A DNA stretch of 64,000 bases from an uncultured Anaerolineae bacterium (GCA_934216615.1 CAKQCB010000001.1:496001-560000), one strand, 5' to 3'. Counted from the first letter of the stretch, positions 1 to 8,780 are shown. The notes: a model not told the origin generated them from the letters alone. Program-made: numbers and translations.

Positions 1-664
1 TATAAAAAAACTTGGTGAATGTTTTACCGCGCAAGGTGACATAGCGATCATTCCCAACTTTGGAAACATCGCTGGCGACAGGTTCGGTTTTTAACGCCAT
101 AATCCCCTGTGTTTCGCCCAAATCATAGAAACCTTCGGGTGCAGTGTCGGACATTTCGATAGAACGGAACGGGTCCGTATCCCAAATATCATCCACCCAC
201 ACACCAGGCCCCATCCATGCTTGGAAATCAACTTCTTGATCAAACGTATATTGTTCGATCAAAATCGACCGTGTGGCATGCAACCATGTCACGACTTTCC
301 CTTTGACCGCGCCGTAATCAACGTCTGTATAGAGTGTCCCTTCACGGGGGACAAATTTCTGCTCACTGGCGAGCAGTTCGAGCGCTTTACCATCTTCATC
401 AAGGACAAAGTACCAAGTACGGCCGATGGGCGCAACTTCATACCAGCCTGAACCCGGCGCATGTTCCAGCTTTTTATCTAGCGGGTAGCGACCTGCTACC
501 ATCACCAATTTATCTTCGGGATAATATCGGTCAGATTTGTACCAGTTACAGCGGTCCACACTCACTTTGTGAGGAACCATCGACCCCGTATACCCAATAA
601 GAACCGCGTCCGTTCCATTACCCATAAAACAATGATAATAATTCTCGGGGAGTTGCAATGTCAT
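1..664 (-). CDS. Probable glycoside hydrolase, N-terminal part (runs off window)
   Basis: The reading frame is open from an ATG at 664 to the left edge, giving about 221 residues of the N-terminus. It starts MTLQLPENYYHCFMGNG and contains aromatic and acidic beta-strand-rich segments such as DRCNWYKSDRYYPEDK and GPGVWVDDIWDTDPF. This resembles the N-terminal beta-sandwich of six-hairpin glycosidases, but the catalytic domain lies outside the window, so neither family nor substrate can be assigned. No signal peptide is visible, so it is probably cytoplasmic. It starts just 2 bases after the stop codon of the upstream permease gene and is most likely the last visible gene of the LacI/binding protein/permease operon. 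That context supports a role in degrading the imported sugar. The glycosidase assignment is an inference. Confidence 0.55.
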   Translation of the reverse strand, partial: MTLQLPENYYHCFMGNGTDAVLIGYTGSMVPHKVSVDRCNWYKSDRYYPEDKLVMVAGRYPLDKKLEHAPGSGWYEVAPIGRTWYFVLDEDGKALELLASEQKFVPREGTLYTDVDYGAVKGKVVTWLHATRSILIEQYTFDQEVDFQAWMGPGVWVDDIWDTDPFRSIEMSDTAPEGFYDLGETQGIMALKTEPVASDVSKVGNDRYVTLRGKTFTKFFY

Positions 665-666
665 GA

Positions 667-1572
667 TTAACCTTTAAGACCTGTAAGAGAAATACCTTCA
701 ACAAACGCTCGCTGTGCGAACATAAACAAGATGACAATCGGCATCATCAAGACGACCGATGCCGCCATCAGTAAGTTCATGCGCACATCGTATTGACCAT
801 TAAAATAAGCAAGCCCAACCGCGACGGTATATTGGTTCGGGTTGCCTAAATACAAAAGTGGATGCAGGAAATCGTTCCAAGTATCTTTGAATGTGAGAAT
901 CGCGATCACCGAAAGTACGGGGAAACTCAAAGGCACAATGACTCTGAGAAGAATTTGCAATGTATTAGCGCCATCAATGACGGCGGCTTCTTCAAGTTCA
1001 CGCGGGATGGTCATAAAGAACTGGCGCATTAAGAAAATCGCATATGCATTCCCAAACCAATGAGGGACAATGAGAGGCCAGTAAGTATTCACCCACCCAA
1101 GCTGATTAAACAAGATGTACTCAGGAATGAGAATCGCGGCGCTGGGCAACATCAAGGTTGCCAACAACACCGTAAATAGGAAGTTTTTGCCGGGGGCATT
1201 CAAACGGGCAAAGCCGTATGCCACGACAGTACAAGAGATCAAACGCCCTGCCAAAACCCCTGCTTCGATGATCAAGGTATTGACGATATAACGACCGAAG
1301 GGCAAATTGGGATTACTGAACGCGTCCACAAAATTCTGCCAAACGGGAGGGTTCGGAATCCAACGCGGGGGCCAAATAAAAATTTGATTGTCGGGCTTCA
1401 GCGCGGTTGTAATCATCCAAAAGAGCGGAAAGAGGAAGATAGCGCTCAACAAGATGAGCAAACCGTAGACGATGATCCCATGCAAGCTGATGGAAAAACG
1501 CGGAAAATTACGCCGTGTGCTTTGAACACGACTGCGGGATTGTTGAGCAATGGAAGGTGAATTTGCTGTCAT
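667..1572 (-). CDS. Carbohydrate ABC transporter permease, MalG type
   Basis: This 301-residue inner-membrane protein has about six hydrophobic segments, with the first after a basic cytoplasmic N-terminus (about residues 30-55). The EAA loop that docks the ATPase is visible as RELEEAAVIDGANTLQI. The C-terminus ends in GISLTGLKG, the usual MalG-type ending. It pairs with the MalF-type permease 3 bases upstream to form the transmembrane channel for the sugar delivered by the binding protein encoded at 2662-4002. There is no ATPase gene nearby. The substrate cannot be read from the sequence. Confidence 0.93.
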   Translation of the reverse strand: MTANSPSIAQQSRSRVQSTRRNFPRFSISLHGIIVYGLLILLSAIFLFPLFWMITTALKPDNQIFIWPPRWIPNPPVWQNFVDAFSNPNLPFGRYIVNTLIIEAGVLAGRLISCTVVAYGFARLNAPGKNFLFTVLLATLMLPSAAILIPEYILFNQLGWVNTYWPLIVPHWFGNAYAIFLMRQFFMTIPRELEEAAVIDGANTLQILLRVIVPLSFPVLSVIAILTFKDTWNDFLHPLLYLGNPNQYTVAVGLAYFNGQYDVRMNLLMAASVVLMMPIVILFMFAQRAFVEGISLTGLKG

Positions 1573-1575
1573 GGT

Positions 1576-2544
1576 TTAATCATTTGCCCCGCTGTAGAAA
1601 ACCCACTTTTTAGAGCTTCGGTTGATCAAAATGGTAATGATGAGAATGACGACAAATAGAACCCACGCCAGCGCCGAGGCATATCCCATATTGAGAAACT
1701 TAAACCCTTCTTCATACAAGTGAAGAAGATAGAACAAGGTTGATTTCTCTGGCGCGCCGATCTGACCGCCACGCGTTGTAGAAATGACATACGCAGAGTC
1801 AAACGTCTGGAAAGTACCGATCATCGACATGATTAAGTTGAAGAAGATGGTAGGTGTCAGTAAGGGGATGGTCATGCGTAAGAAACGCGTAAGTCGCCCT
1901 GCCCCATCCACTTCGGCGGCCTCATAAAGTTCGCGCGGGATGCCTTTCAGCCCCGCGAGGAAGATGAGCATCTGTCCCCCTACCCCCCATGTGCTCATGA
2001 TGATGAGCGCCCATAGGGCATAGTTCGGGTCACTGAACCAATTCGGCGCAAAGAGGCCAAGTGAACGTAGTAACCCATTGAGCGGGCCGAAGCGCGGGTT
2101 AAAAATCCACGTCCATAACACGGCAGAGGCAACACTAGCAACAATTGATGGGATATAAAATGAGGTGCGGAAAAAACCAACGGCGCGGGTTGCTTCGTTC
2201 AACAAAACCGCCAACCCCAAGGCAATCGCTAATTGCAAAGGAACGCTCACGATCGTGTATGTGAACGTCACCTTCAGCGATTGATAAAAGTCTGGGTCAT
2301 TCGTAAACATACGAACATAGTTATCCAGACCGATCCAGCGCGGTGCGGTCAACACATTCCATTGGGTGAAACTCAAATAGAGTGAAATCGCCATCGGAAT
2401 GAACGTGAACAAAATAAAACCGATCACCCAAGGCGAGACAGTGAGATAAAAAATACCAGCCTCACGGCGTTGAGATGGACTTAATTGAGGCCGCTTTAGA
2501 GATCGGGGTTGAGGAGCCGTTGTCAATCTCATCTTGTTGCTCAA
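1576..2544 (-). CDS. Carbohydrate ABC transporter permease, MalF type
   Basis: This 322-residue permease has a basic N-terminal tail (about 35 residues) followed by six predicted membrane spans. The first spans WVIGFILFTFIPMAISLYLS. The EAA loop reads RELYEAAEVDGAGRLTRF. It is the partner of the MalG-type gene immediately downstream and lies about 117 bases after the binding-protein gene, separated from it by a strong hairpin at 2603-2639. The family transports oligosaccharides or glycosides driven by a cytoplasmic MsmK/MalK-like ATPase, which is not encoded here. An ATG at 2532 (MRLTTAPQ) is an alternative start. Confidence 0.93.
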   Translation of the reverse strand: MSNKMRLTTAPQPRSLKRPQLSPSQRREAGIFYLTVSPWVIGFILFTFIPMAISLYLSFTQWNVLTAPRWIGLDNYVRMFTNDPDFYQSLKVTFTYTIVSVPLQLAIALGLAVLLNEATRAVGFFRTSFYIPSIVASVASAVLWTWIFNPRFGPLNGLLRSLGLFAPNWFSDPNYALWALIIMSTWGVGGQMLIFLAGLKGIPRELYEAAEVDGAGRLTRFLRMTIPLLTPTIFFNLIMSMIGTFQTFDSAYVISTTRGGQIGAPEKSTLFYLLHLYEEGFKFLNMGYASALAWVLFVVILIITILINRSSKKWVFYSGAND

Positions 2545-2602
2545 CTTTCGTTGTCAATAAACACACTCAAAAAAACAGATCAAATCTAATTTTGATTAAT
2601 TT

Positions 2603-2639
2603 AGAACATACTCCGACAGGTTCTGTCGGAGTATGTTCT
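2603..2639 (-). terminator. 17-bp perfect hairpin between binding protein and permease genes
   Basis: Arms 2603-2619 and 2623-2639 are exact inverted complements around a 3-base loop. On the minus strand the stem is followed by AAATTAATC rather than a T-run, so it is not a classical intrinsic terminator. It fits a partial terminator or a 3' mRNA-protecting hairpin that raises binding-protein expression above that of the permeases. Confidence 0.75.
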
Positions 2640-2661
2640 TACAGATGTCCAGAAAACCGAT

Positions 2662-4002
2662 TTAGCCGGACGTTTCTGCCGCCACACGTTCCGCCAAACA
2701 TGCGTCGGCTTGAGCCACAGCAGCATCAGCGGCTTCTTGTGCCGATAACCCTTCTGCGGTGAAGACGCGGTTGAATTGCTCAACAAACGCGGCGTTACCA
2801 CATTCACCCCAGTACGGTGTAGATTGTTCGGGCAAAGGTTGAGCAAATTCGAGGTCAGCCATCACAGGGGCATAATACGGGTCATCAAACAAACCCAATG
2901 CTTCTGCGTTGCCTTCGACAGGGGAAAGTGCATATTCAGCAAATGCGGCTGAACCTTCACCCGCGCCGATGTAGGACAAGAATTCCCACGCGGCTTCTTT
3001 ATTTTGACTGCCGGAATACAGCGCAAAACCAGACCAGCACAAAACGTTTGCGTTCCCTGCGGGGCCTTGGGGCAAGCCCGACGTTCCGAAGGTCATGTTT
3101 TCATCTTCTGTATAGCCATTCAGAGGCCAAGCGCCCGTGTATAACATGGAGACCAACCCACTTTGGAACAAGTCAACACCGCTGTATGCGGCAACATCGG
3201 TGGCATTTGGAACCACATGATAGACATTAAACAGGTCAGCAAACCATTGAATTGCTTCGACGGTTTCAGGGCTGTTCAAATAGCCATCTAATGTGCTGCC
3301 GTCTTCGGCTACCATCGAACCCCCGTTTTGGTAAATGATGGGCAGAATACCGCGCGCCCACACAATTTCACCCCAGCTATTGGGAAGCTGAACGCCCCAC
3401 TGCGCAATATTTGTGGCGTCAAAGTCGGGGGATGTACCGTTATTGCCGTTGGCATCCACAGTCAAGACTTGGGCGGCGCTCAAGAAGTCTTCCCATGTCC
3501 AATCTGAGCTGGGCGCTTCAAGGCCAGCGGCTTCAAAGTGAGCGGTGTTGTAGTACAACACGAGCGGGCTGTAATCTTTGGTTAAGTAGTATGTGGAACC
3601 ATCGACCACGCCAAATTCTGCAACAGCGGGGAACAACACACTGCGGTCAAAACCATGTTCACCGTCAATATACGAATCAAGGTTTTCAACAACGCCTAAC
3701 GCTTGAAACTTCGCTGTATCTCCATCCCCTGTCATGAAAATGTCAGGGGCAGTGCCAGAAGCAAATTGTGCCAATAAGCGGGTGCCGTAATCTTGAGGAA
3801 CGGCTTCCAACTGCACATCAATTTCTGGGTGAATGGCTTCAAAGTCCGCAATGACGGTGTTCCAGACATCCAGCGCTTCGCCACTTTCCCAACTGCCAAC
3901 ACGCACAACCCCAGAGGGGCCTGCATCTTGAGCAGCAACTGCGGCGGCGACTGTCACGCTAAGGGCAAATGCCCCAACCAGACCATACCAACTTTTTTTC
4001 AT
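2662..4002 (-). CDS. Sugar ABC transporter substrate-binding protein (family 1)
   Basis: This secreted protein of about 446 residues captures a sugar outside the membrane and hands it to the two permeases encoded downstream. The ATG at 4002 (MKKSWYGLVG) is preferred over the one at 4014 because it gives a normal signal peptide (lysines, hydrophobic core, VAA before QD) and has GGA seven bases upstream. The mature part has the usual SBP_bac_1 layout: a strand followed by WNTVIADFEAIHPEIDV, FASGTAPDIFMTGDGD, and a C-terminal helix-rich lobe. There is no lipobox cysteine. The gene follows LacI (4166-5206) in the same direction and probably has its own promoter in the 163-base gap. Confidence 0.93.
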   Translation of the reverse strand: MKKSWYGLVGAFALSVTVAAAVAAQDAGPSGVVRVGSWESGEALDVWNTVIADFEAIHPEIDVQLEAVPQDYGTRLLAQFASGTAPDIFMTGDGDTAKFQALGVVENLDSYIDGEHGFDRSVLFPAVAEFGVVDGSTYYLTKDYSPLVLYYNTAHFEAAGLEAPSSDWTWEDFLSAAQVLTVDANGNNGTSPDFDATNIAQWGVQLPNSWGEIVWARGILPIIYQNGGSMVAEDGSTLDGYLNSPETVEAIQWFADLFNVYHVVPNATDVAAYSGVDLFQSGLVSMLYTGAWPLNGYTEDENMTFGTSGLPQGPAGNANVLCWSGFALYSGSQNKEAAWEFLSYIGAGEGSAAFAEYALSPVEGNAEALGLFDDPYYAPVMADLEFAQPLPEQSTPYWGECGNAAFVEQFNRVFTAEGLSAQEAADAAVAQADACLAERVAAETSG

Positions 4003-4076
4003 CGTAAAATCCATCCTAAAACTAAGCCAAATATACTCAATTCAAGTTTAGAAAAATGCCTGTTTTTAGCTGAGCC

Positions 4077-4086
4077 TCACCTCCTT
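4077..4086 (-). promoter_or_regulatory. Perfect Shine-Dalgarno-like sequence without a start codon
   Basis: The minus strand reads AAGGAGGTGA, a full complement of the 16S 3' end. No usable start codon follows at the right distance, and the binding-protein start lies about 75 bases downstream. It could be a ribosome standby or an mRNA-stabilising Shine-Dalgarno site in the leader, or a remnant. Confidence 0.4.
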
Positions 4087-4165
4087 CAAAACAAATCCTC
4101 AAAAAGATTAAACGATTAATGTTGACCGCAAATTTAACTACACGCTATCAACATCAATCCTTTAT

Positions 4166-5206
4166 CTAAAAAATCGGAGAAAACCCTTGGCTGGACTCGC
4201 GCACGATCAATTCCGGTTTGAAGAACTGCTGACGTGTGACATCCCCTGTTTCATCCCGTAACTGGGCCATCAACAATTGGATTACCGCGCGCCCCACATC
4301 CCATACCGGCTGACGAACGGTGGTCAGACTAGGCTTTAAATGGCGAGCTACAGGCATATCATCAAAGCCGGTAACTGCAACGTGTGTTCCTACTTGGTAA
4401 CCACAGGCTTCAACCGCTTGAATCGCCCCAATGGCGATCGTATCTAAGACTGTAGCTATGGCTGTAGGCCGTTCGGGTTCTGGTAAATTGAGTAATTCAC
4501 AAGTGGCAGAGTAGCCAAATTCAATCTCACCTGTTCCCCGAATTACCCAACGTGAGTCTACTTTTAGGCCAGCATCGCCCATCGCATCCCAATATCCGAC
4601 TAACCGTTCGGCGCCTACCCGGGAATGGTCAGGCCATGCGATGATCGCAATACGACGATGCCCCTCAGCAATCAAGTGTGTGATGACATCATAAATTCCA
4701 GCACGCCCATCCACATCTACAAAATACTCAGGGTGACCCGAATCTGCATGACCAAACGCCACCATCGGCACATTCAATTCTGCCAAGATGGGAAGGCGCG
4801 CATCATCATATTCAATACAAGAGAGGATAAAGGCATCCACCCGACGCGTGCGAACGAGTTCTTCATAGATGGTGTGCAGTTTGCGTTGTGCGTTATGAGG
4901 GAATAGAAGGATGTGATATCCAAATTCTTCAGCGCAAGCCACGATGCTGTGTTGGAATTGTTCTAAAATAGGGCCTGTTTCCCGAAGGGAATTGGATTCC
5001 CAAGAATAGCCAATCAAAAAACTTGAGCGCGTGCGCAAATTACGCGCCGCCACATTTGGGTGATAATCAAGTTCTTGGATTGCTGTTTGGATGCGCGCAT
5101 GGACTTCAGGCGTCACTTGGAGTTGATTCCGAATGACTTTTGAGACCGTTTGGTAACTCACCCCTGCTTTATACGCTACATCTTTTAACGTAACAGGCTT
5201 AGGCAT
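4166..5206 (-). CDS. LacI-family transcriptional regulator
   Basis: This 346-residue protein has an N-terminal helix-turn-helix (VTLKDVAYKAGVSYQTVSKV, residues 5-24), a hinge helix (NVAARNLRTR) and a periplasmic-binding-protein-like effector domain (about 60-340). It should bind palindromic operators as a dimer and release or bind DNA on sensing a sugar. It is encoded just upstream of the binding protein and permeases, which are its likely targets. Its own promoter is overlapped by two LacI-type palindromes (5229-5238 and 5251-5264), suggesting autoregulation. No such palindrome was found in the gap before the binding-protein gene. Confidence 0.95.
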   Translation of the reverse strand: MPKPVTLKDVAYKAGVSYQTVSKVIRNQLQVTPEVHARIQTAIQELDYHPNVAARNLRTRSSFLIGYSWESNSLRETGPILEQFQHSIVACAEEFGYHILLFPHNAQRKLHTIYEELVRTRRVDAFILSCIEYDDARLPILAELNVPMVAFGHADSGHPEYFVDVDGRAGIYDVITHLIAEGHRRIAIIAWPDHSRVGAERLVGYWDAMGDAGLKVDSRWVIRGTGEIEFGYSATCELLNLPEPERPTAIATVLDTIAIGAIQAVEACGYQVGTHVAVTGFDDMPVARHLKPSLTTVRQPVWDVGRAVIQLLMAQLRDETGDVTRQQFFKPELIVRESSQGFSPIF

Positions 5207-5228
5207 AATATCTATTTCAGAAGAACAC

Positions 5229-5266
5229 TTAAACGTTTAGTATAATTTTTAAGCGAACGTTCGCTA
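5229..5266 (-). promoter_or_regulatory. LacI promoter with two palindromic operators
   Basis: On the minus strand a -35-like TTAGCG (5261-5266) and a -10 TATACT (5238-5243) are separated by exactly 17 bases. The perfect 14-bp palindrome AGCGAACGTTCGCT (5251-5264) fills the spacer and the perfect 10-bp palindrome TAAACGTTTA (5229-5238) sits at the downstream edge of the -10. Both have the central CG typical of LacI-family operators; their centres are 24 bases apart. The -35 match is weak. Confidence 0.65.
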
Positions 5267-5381
5267 AGATATATTCTAACCACCTGCAAAAATGATTGTC
5301 AACTTATTGGTATAGATCATTTGCACAAAACAGAGTTCATCGAAGACGCTAAAACTTGTAGTGCTTTTCATTTTCGCAGAT

Positions 5382-5416
5382 AAAAAAAGAGCATACATCA
5401 AAGCGATGTACACTCT
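5382..5416 (-). terminator. Rho-independent terminator of the SIMPL gene
   Basis: Arms 5388-5399 and 5405-5416 pair over 12 bases on the minus strand with G-U pairs tolerated. The stem is followed by seven T residues (plus-strand A-run 5382-5388). It lies 23 bases after the stop codon of the SIMPL-domain gene. Confidence 0.8.
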
Positions 5417-5438
5417 TTTCCAATCAGCTATTTAACGA

Positions 5439-6179
5439 TTATTGAAGGTTAAATGTCACCTCAACCTGGGTTGAAACAGAAAGCTGACCCTCACTAATCA
5501 CGGTAGAAGACATGCTATCTTGAATGGCATATCCACCGCCAATCGCAATGCCTGCCCCACTCAATTCACGAACACTTTGAATTTCGCCAAGTGTCGCGCC
5601 AATTGCAGTCGCTAAAACTTCTGCGCGAGAGGTTGCATCAGCCACGGCATTTTGCAGAGCTTGATTATTGAGCGCCGCTTGATCTTGTAGTGAAAAACTT
5701 ACCCCGTAAATACGGTTTGCACCCGCATTCAAACCGGCATCAATCAACGTGCCTAAAGCACTCGTATCAGGGGTGCTCACACGAACAATATTGCTCACCA
5801 CATAAGAAAGTTCAACGGTTTGTGCCTCCATTCCGCCCATGAATCCGGGGGAATCTTGATACACGCTAAAGTTGACCGTTTGAATATTTTCACGTTCAGC
5901 GCCTGCTTCGACAAGGGCTTCAATAATGGCAGCAATTTGAGTGTTCACTTGGGCCACCGCTTCGCTGATGTTTGAACTGCGGATTTCAACGCCCAATTCA
6001 ACCACTGCTAAATCTGGCGATCCCGACGCATTCCCCGTACCAATCACTGTAATCGTACGCATGGGTGTCGTCGGCGCTTCTTGTGCGGCCAATGGGTTCA
6101 ATGTCATTAGACCTATTGCCAACGCGCTAATCCCTACGATCCCAACAGTGCTTAACCGACGTAACCAATGATTCAACAT
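5439..6179 (-). CDS. Secreted SIMPL-domain (DUF541) protein
   Basis: This 246-residue protein begins at the ATG at 6179, which has AAGGGA eight bases upstream; the frame extends further but without support. A signal peptide (about residues 1-32, ending PLAA before QE) is followed by the DUF541/SIMPL fold. Features are TITVIGTGNASGSPDLAVVE at the start, a long helix with repeated A/Q/I (SEAVAQVNTQIAAIIEALVE), and a second helix pair near ALNNQALQNAVADATSRAE. Family members are periplasmic or surface proteins of poorly defined function, some linked to oxidative stress. It is a single-gene unit with its own terminator and no obvious partner. Confidence 0.9.
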   Translation of the reverse strand: MLNHWLRRLSTVGIVGISALAIGLMTLNPLAAQEAPTTPMRTITVIGTGNASGSPDLAVVELGVEIRSSNISEAVAQVNTQIAAIIEALVEAGAERENIQTVNFSVYQDSPGFMGGMEAQTVELSYVVSNIVRVSTPDTSALGTLIDAGLNAGANRIYGVSFSLQDQAALNNQALQNAVADATSRAEVLATAIGATLGEIQSVRELSGAGIAIGGGYAIQDSMSSTVISEGQLSVSTQVEVTFNLQ

Positions 6180-6303
6180 GAGTTTTATCCCTTCAGGATG
6201 TTTTATTTTATAGGCCACTACAAACCATTATGGTTGTAGCCACATTAATAAAACGTTGAAGGATTTTAAATAGTTCCCAAGAAATTCTGACGAGTTTAGC
6301 TGC

Positions 6304-7608
6304 CTATGCGAAAGGGCGAACAAGACGAAGGCCCCAATTCAGATCATATGATGCGGGGGATTCATCATAGCGGAACGAAGCACGCATCATTTCTTCCCCA
6401 CTCAAGCCAAACGATCCCCCTCTTAAGATGCGATGTGCATTCCCCATATTTTGATCTTGTTCACGTCCATCCTGCGCGTGATACGGATACGGCTCATAAC
6501 GTGATCGTGTCCATTCCCAAACATTGCCGATCATGTGCCATGCGCCGACCCAACTTTTCCCCTCTGGCTTTGTCGTGATCAGTGCGGGTTTATTACCGCT
6601 GTTCACCAAATAAATAGACTTAGAAGGCGTCCAATTATTTCCCCACGCATAAAGCCAACTTTCCACCCCGCGCACAGCATATTCCCACTCTACTTCGCTC
6701 GGAAGTTGACACCCCATCCACGCCGCAAAAGATTTTGCCATGGATGCGTCGAGGCCGACGACGGGTGCGCGGGCAAACTGTGGATCGTGATACCACGTCA
6801 ACGCATCCCCCACGTGATGCGGTTCGCTCACCACCCCGAGATTCACAGCCTGTCGCCATTCGGCATTGGTGACGGGATACTGCCCGATCCAATAAGGGGA
6901 TTTGATCTGCTGTACATGGGCGGGATGTTCAATCGAAAATTCCCCGCCCCCCATCGTGAAAGTCCCTACAGGGACGAGGCAAAAAGACGTCTCAGGAATG
7001 GGCAGGTCAGGAAATGTTGTAGTAAAAGGATGCCAATCTTGATTGCGCTTCCCCTTAAATACCTGAGCAAGGCTCACCGCCTCATCAAACGCGGGTGCAT
7101 TTTCCACGTTTAAAAGTCGCTGTTGAACCTCATGACGCTCGATAGCAGAAATTTCTTGCACAGGGATATATTCAGGAGCTTTCAAAAAGCGCGTGCGCAG
7201 CATTTCAAGCGCGGCGTCAAAGAAAAAATGTGGCAGCGGTAGCGCGTTCTTTTTGCTGATCGCGTCGCGTATCTCTACGGGTAAATAGGCCAATTCACGC
7301 TGAAAATCCGCCCCTTCTTCCACAATCGGGACGATATTCCGTTCTAAACGGACGGCCTCTTGAATTTCCCGCAGTACCCAGTCGTTGGCTTGCGCACAGC
7401 GTTCAAGCGCCCCTGCTGAGATCAACAGTATAAAATGAGCGCGCGCGCCGATTTGATTTAAGATGATTCGATCAAAGTCGCCACTATCAATCGTGTTCAC
7501 ATCTAAAAACACATCCCACCCATGCACTTGTAAATGGATATAAATGGAGCGCGCAAGGTGTTTACTCATGACCCGACGATACGAGATAAAAACCGTATTC
7601 TGTTGCAT
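6304..7608 (-). CDS. TIR domain fused to SUMF1/FGE-like domain
   Basis: This 434-residue protein starts at the ATG at 7608 (MQQNTVFISYRR), with GGGA six bases upstream; a TTG five codons earlier is less likely. Residues about 4-130 form a TIR domain: TVFISYRR, GWDVFLDVNTIDSGD, HFILLISAGAL, then NDWVLREI with Glu81. This aligns by eye with the helix of SARM1-type TIR NADases that carries the catalytic glutamate, including the following NIVPIV strand. Residues about 195-434 are an FGE-sulfatase/C-type-lectin-like domain (GTFTMGGGE, QYPVTNAEWR, QLPSEVEWEYA, GNVWEWT, ILRGGSF). The cysteines of true formylglycine-generating enzymes are absent after RGGSF, so this half is probably a binding or scaffold module. 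No signal peptide is present. NADase activity is an inference. Confidence 0.88.
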   Translation of the reverse strand: MQQNTVFISYRRVMSKHLARSIYIHLQVHGWDVFLDVNTIDSGDFDRIILNQIGARAHFILLISAGALERCAQANDWVLREIQEAVRLERNIVPIVEEGADFQRELAYLPVEIRDAISKKNALPLPHFFFDAALEMLRTRFLKAPEYIPVQEISAIERHEVQQRLLNVENAPAFDEAVSLAQVFKGKRNQDWHPFTTTFPDLPIPETSFCLVPVGTFTMGGGEFSIEHPAHVQQIKSPYWIGQYPVTNAEWRQAVNLGVVSEPHHVGDALTWYHDPQFARAPVVGLDASMAKSFAAWMGCQLPSEVEWEYAVRGVESWLYAWGNNWTPSKSIYLVNSGNKPALITTKPEGKSWVGAWHMIGNVWEWTRSRYEPYPYHAQDGREQDQNMGNAHRILRGGSFGLSGEEMMRASFRYDESPASYDLNWGLRLVRPFA

Positions 7609-7760
7609 AGGAAATCCCAGCAATACTTTAGGTAAATGACGATAGAATCATCTTATCTACAAACCTTAAAATATGCTTACGTACGAGCAGGCAAATTTTG
7701 CGTTCATTCGGTAGACTGGTCATAAAAACATGATGGGTCATCAAAGAGGAGAGAGGTGTT

Positions 7761-8780
7761 ATGGAATACCGCTTACTTGGAGGGCTTAAAGTGCCTGTCC
7801 TCAGTTTTGGGACAGCAACCTTTGGCGGTGTAGGAGATTTCTTTTCAAAATGGGGGGCGACCCAAGAACAAGAAGCCACGCGTTTAGTTGACCTGTGTAT
7901 GGATGCAGGCATCAACTTTTTCGACACTTCAAATTCATACTCGATGGGCGCTTCTGAAGAAGTTTTAGGGAAAGCGATTGTCGGACGGCGACAGCATGTA
8001 CTGATTGCGACCAAAGCCAGTTTTCGCGTTGAAGAAGGCGTCAACGGGCTTGGATCATCTCGCTACCATTTGATCCGCGCTTGCGAAGACAGTTTACGTC
8101 GTCTCGGAACCGATCACATCGACCTGTACCAAATGCACGGTTTTGATGCGCTCACCCCTGTCGAAGAGACCTTACGCGCCCTTGATGATCTCATCAGCGC
8201 GGGGAAAGTCCGTTATATTGGCTGTTCCAATTTCTCCGGCTGGCATTTGATGAAGTCGCTTTCTATTTCTGAAAGGTATGGGGTTGCAAAGTATGTTTCG
8301 CATCAAGCCTACTACTCGCTCATCTGCCGTGATTTTGAGTCTGAATTGATGCCACTCGCCATCGACCAAAAAGTGAACACGATTGTGTGGAGTCCGCTGG
8401 GTGGTGGGCGCTTGAGCGGTAAAGTAAGACGTGAGAACCCACAACCTGAAGGGACGCGCTATCAACAAACAGGCGGTGAAGGCCCGAAAGTGCCTGATGA
8501 CCTGCTCTTTCAAGTCGTGGATGTACTTGGCGAGATCGCCCAAGAGCTGAATAAAACCATCCCGCAGGTGGCGATCAACTGGGTGTTACAACGCCCTACC
8601 ATCAGCAGTGTGATTTTTGGCGCGCGTAACGAAGACCAACTGAAAGAAAACTTGGGCGCTGTGGGCTGGAACCTCACCCCTGAACAGGTTGCCCGCTTAG
8701 ATGCCGTGAGCGATGTCCCGCCCGCCTATCCCTACTGGCATCAACGTGGATTTGCCGAGCGCAACCCACGTCCGGTTTAA
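7761..8780 (+). CDS. Aldo/keto reductase
   Basis: This 339-residue NADPH-dependent TIM-barrel oxidoreductase starts at an ATG with GAGGAGAGAGG just upstream. The catalytic tetrad is complete: Asp55 and Tyr60 in FFDTSNSY, Lys85 in LIATK, His126 in LYQMHGFD. The C-terminal cofactor region reads SSVIFGARNEDQLKENLGA. The sequence type is the group resembling YhdN or potassium-channel beta subunits, acting on aldehydes or sugar-derived carbonyls; the substrate is not predictable. It is followed after 17 bases by a Smr-domain gene, so the two are probably co-transcribed. Confidence 0.95.
   Translation: MEYRLLGGLKVPVLSFGTATFGGVGDFFSKWGATQEQEATRLVDLCMDAGINFFDTSNSYSMGASEEVLGKAIVGRRQHVLIATKASFRVEEGVNGLGSSRYHLIRACEDSLRRLGTDHIDLYQMHGFDALTPVEETLRALDDLISAGKVRYIGCSNFSGWHLMKSLSISERYGVAKYVSHQAYYSLICRDFESELMPLAIDQKVNTIVWSPLGGGRLSGKVRRENPQPEGTRYQQTGGEGPKVPDDLLFQVVDVLGEIAQELNKTIPQVAINWVLQRPTISSVIFGARNEDQLKENLGAVGWNLTPEQVARLDAVSDVPPAYPYWHQRGFAERNPRPV

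Noticed and set aside
2662..2846. Second minus-strand frame at the 3' end of the first binding-protein gene.
   Set aside because: It is a shifted-frame shadow; the binding-protein frame runs to a normal stop at 2662.
6304..7608. TIR-SUMF1 gene as part of a multi-gene defence system.
   Set aside because: Its neighbours are a SIMPL protein and an aldo/keto reductase, with no defence partner; only a single-gene role remains possible.
7628..8044. 138-codon minus-strand frame.
   Set aside because: It overlaps the start of the aldo/keto reductase, whose catalytic residues are intact on the other strand.
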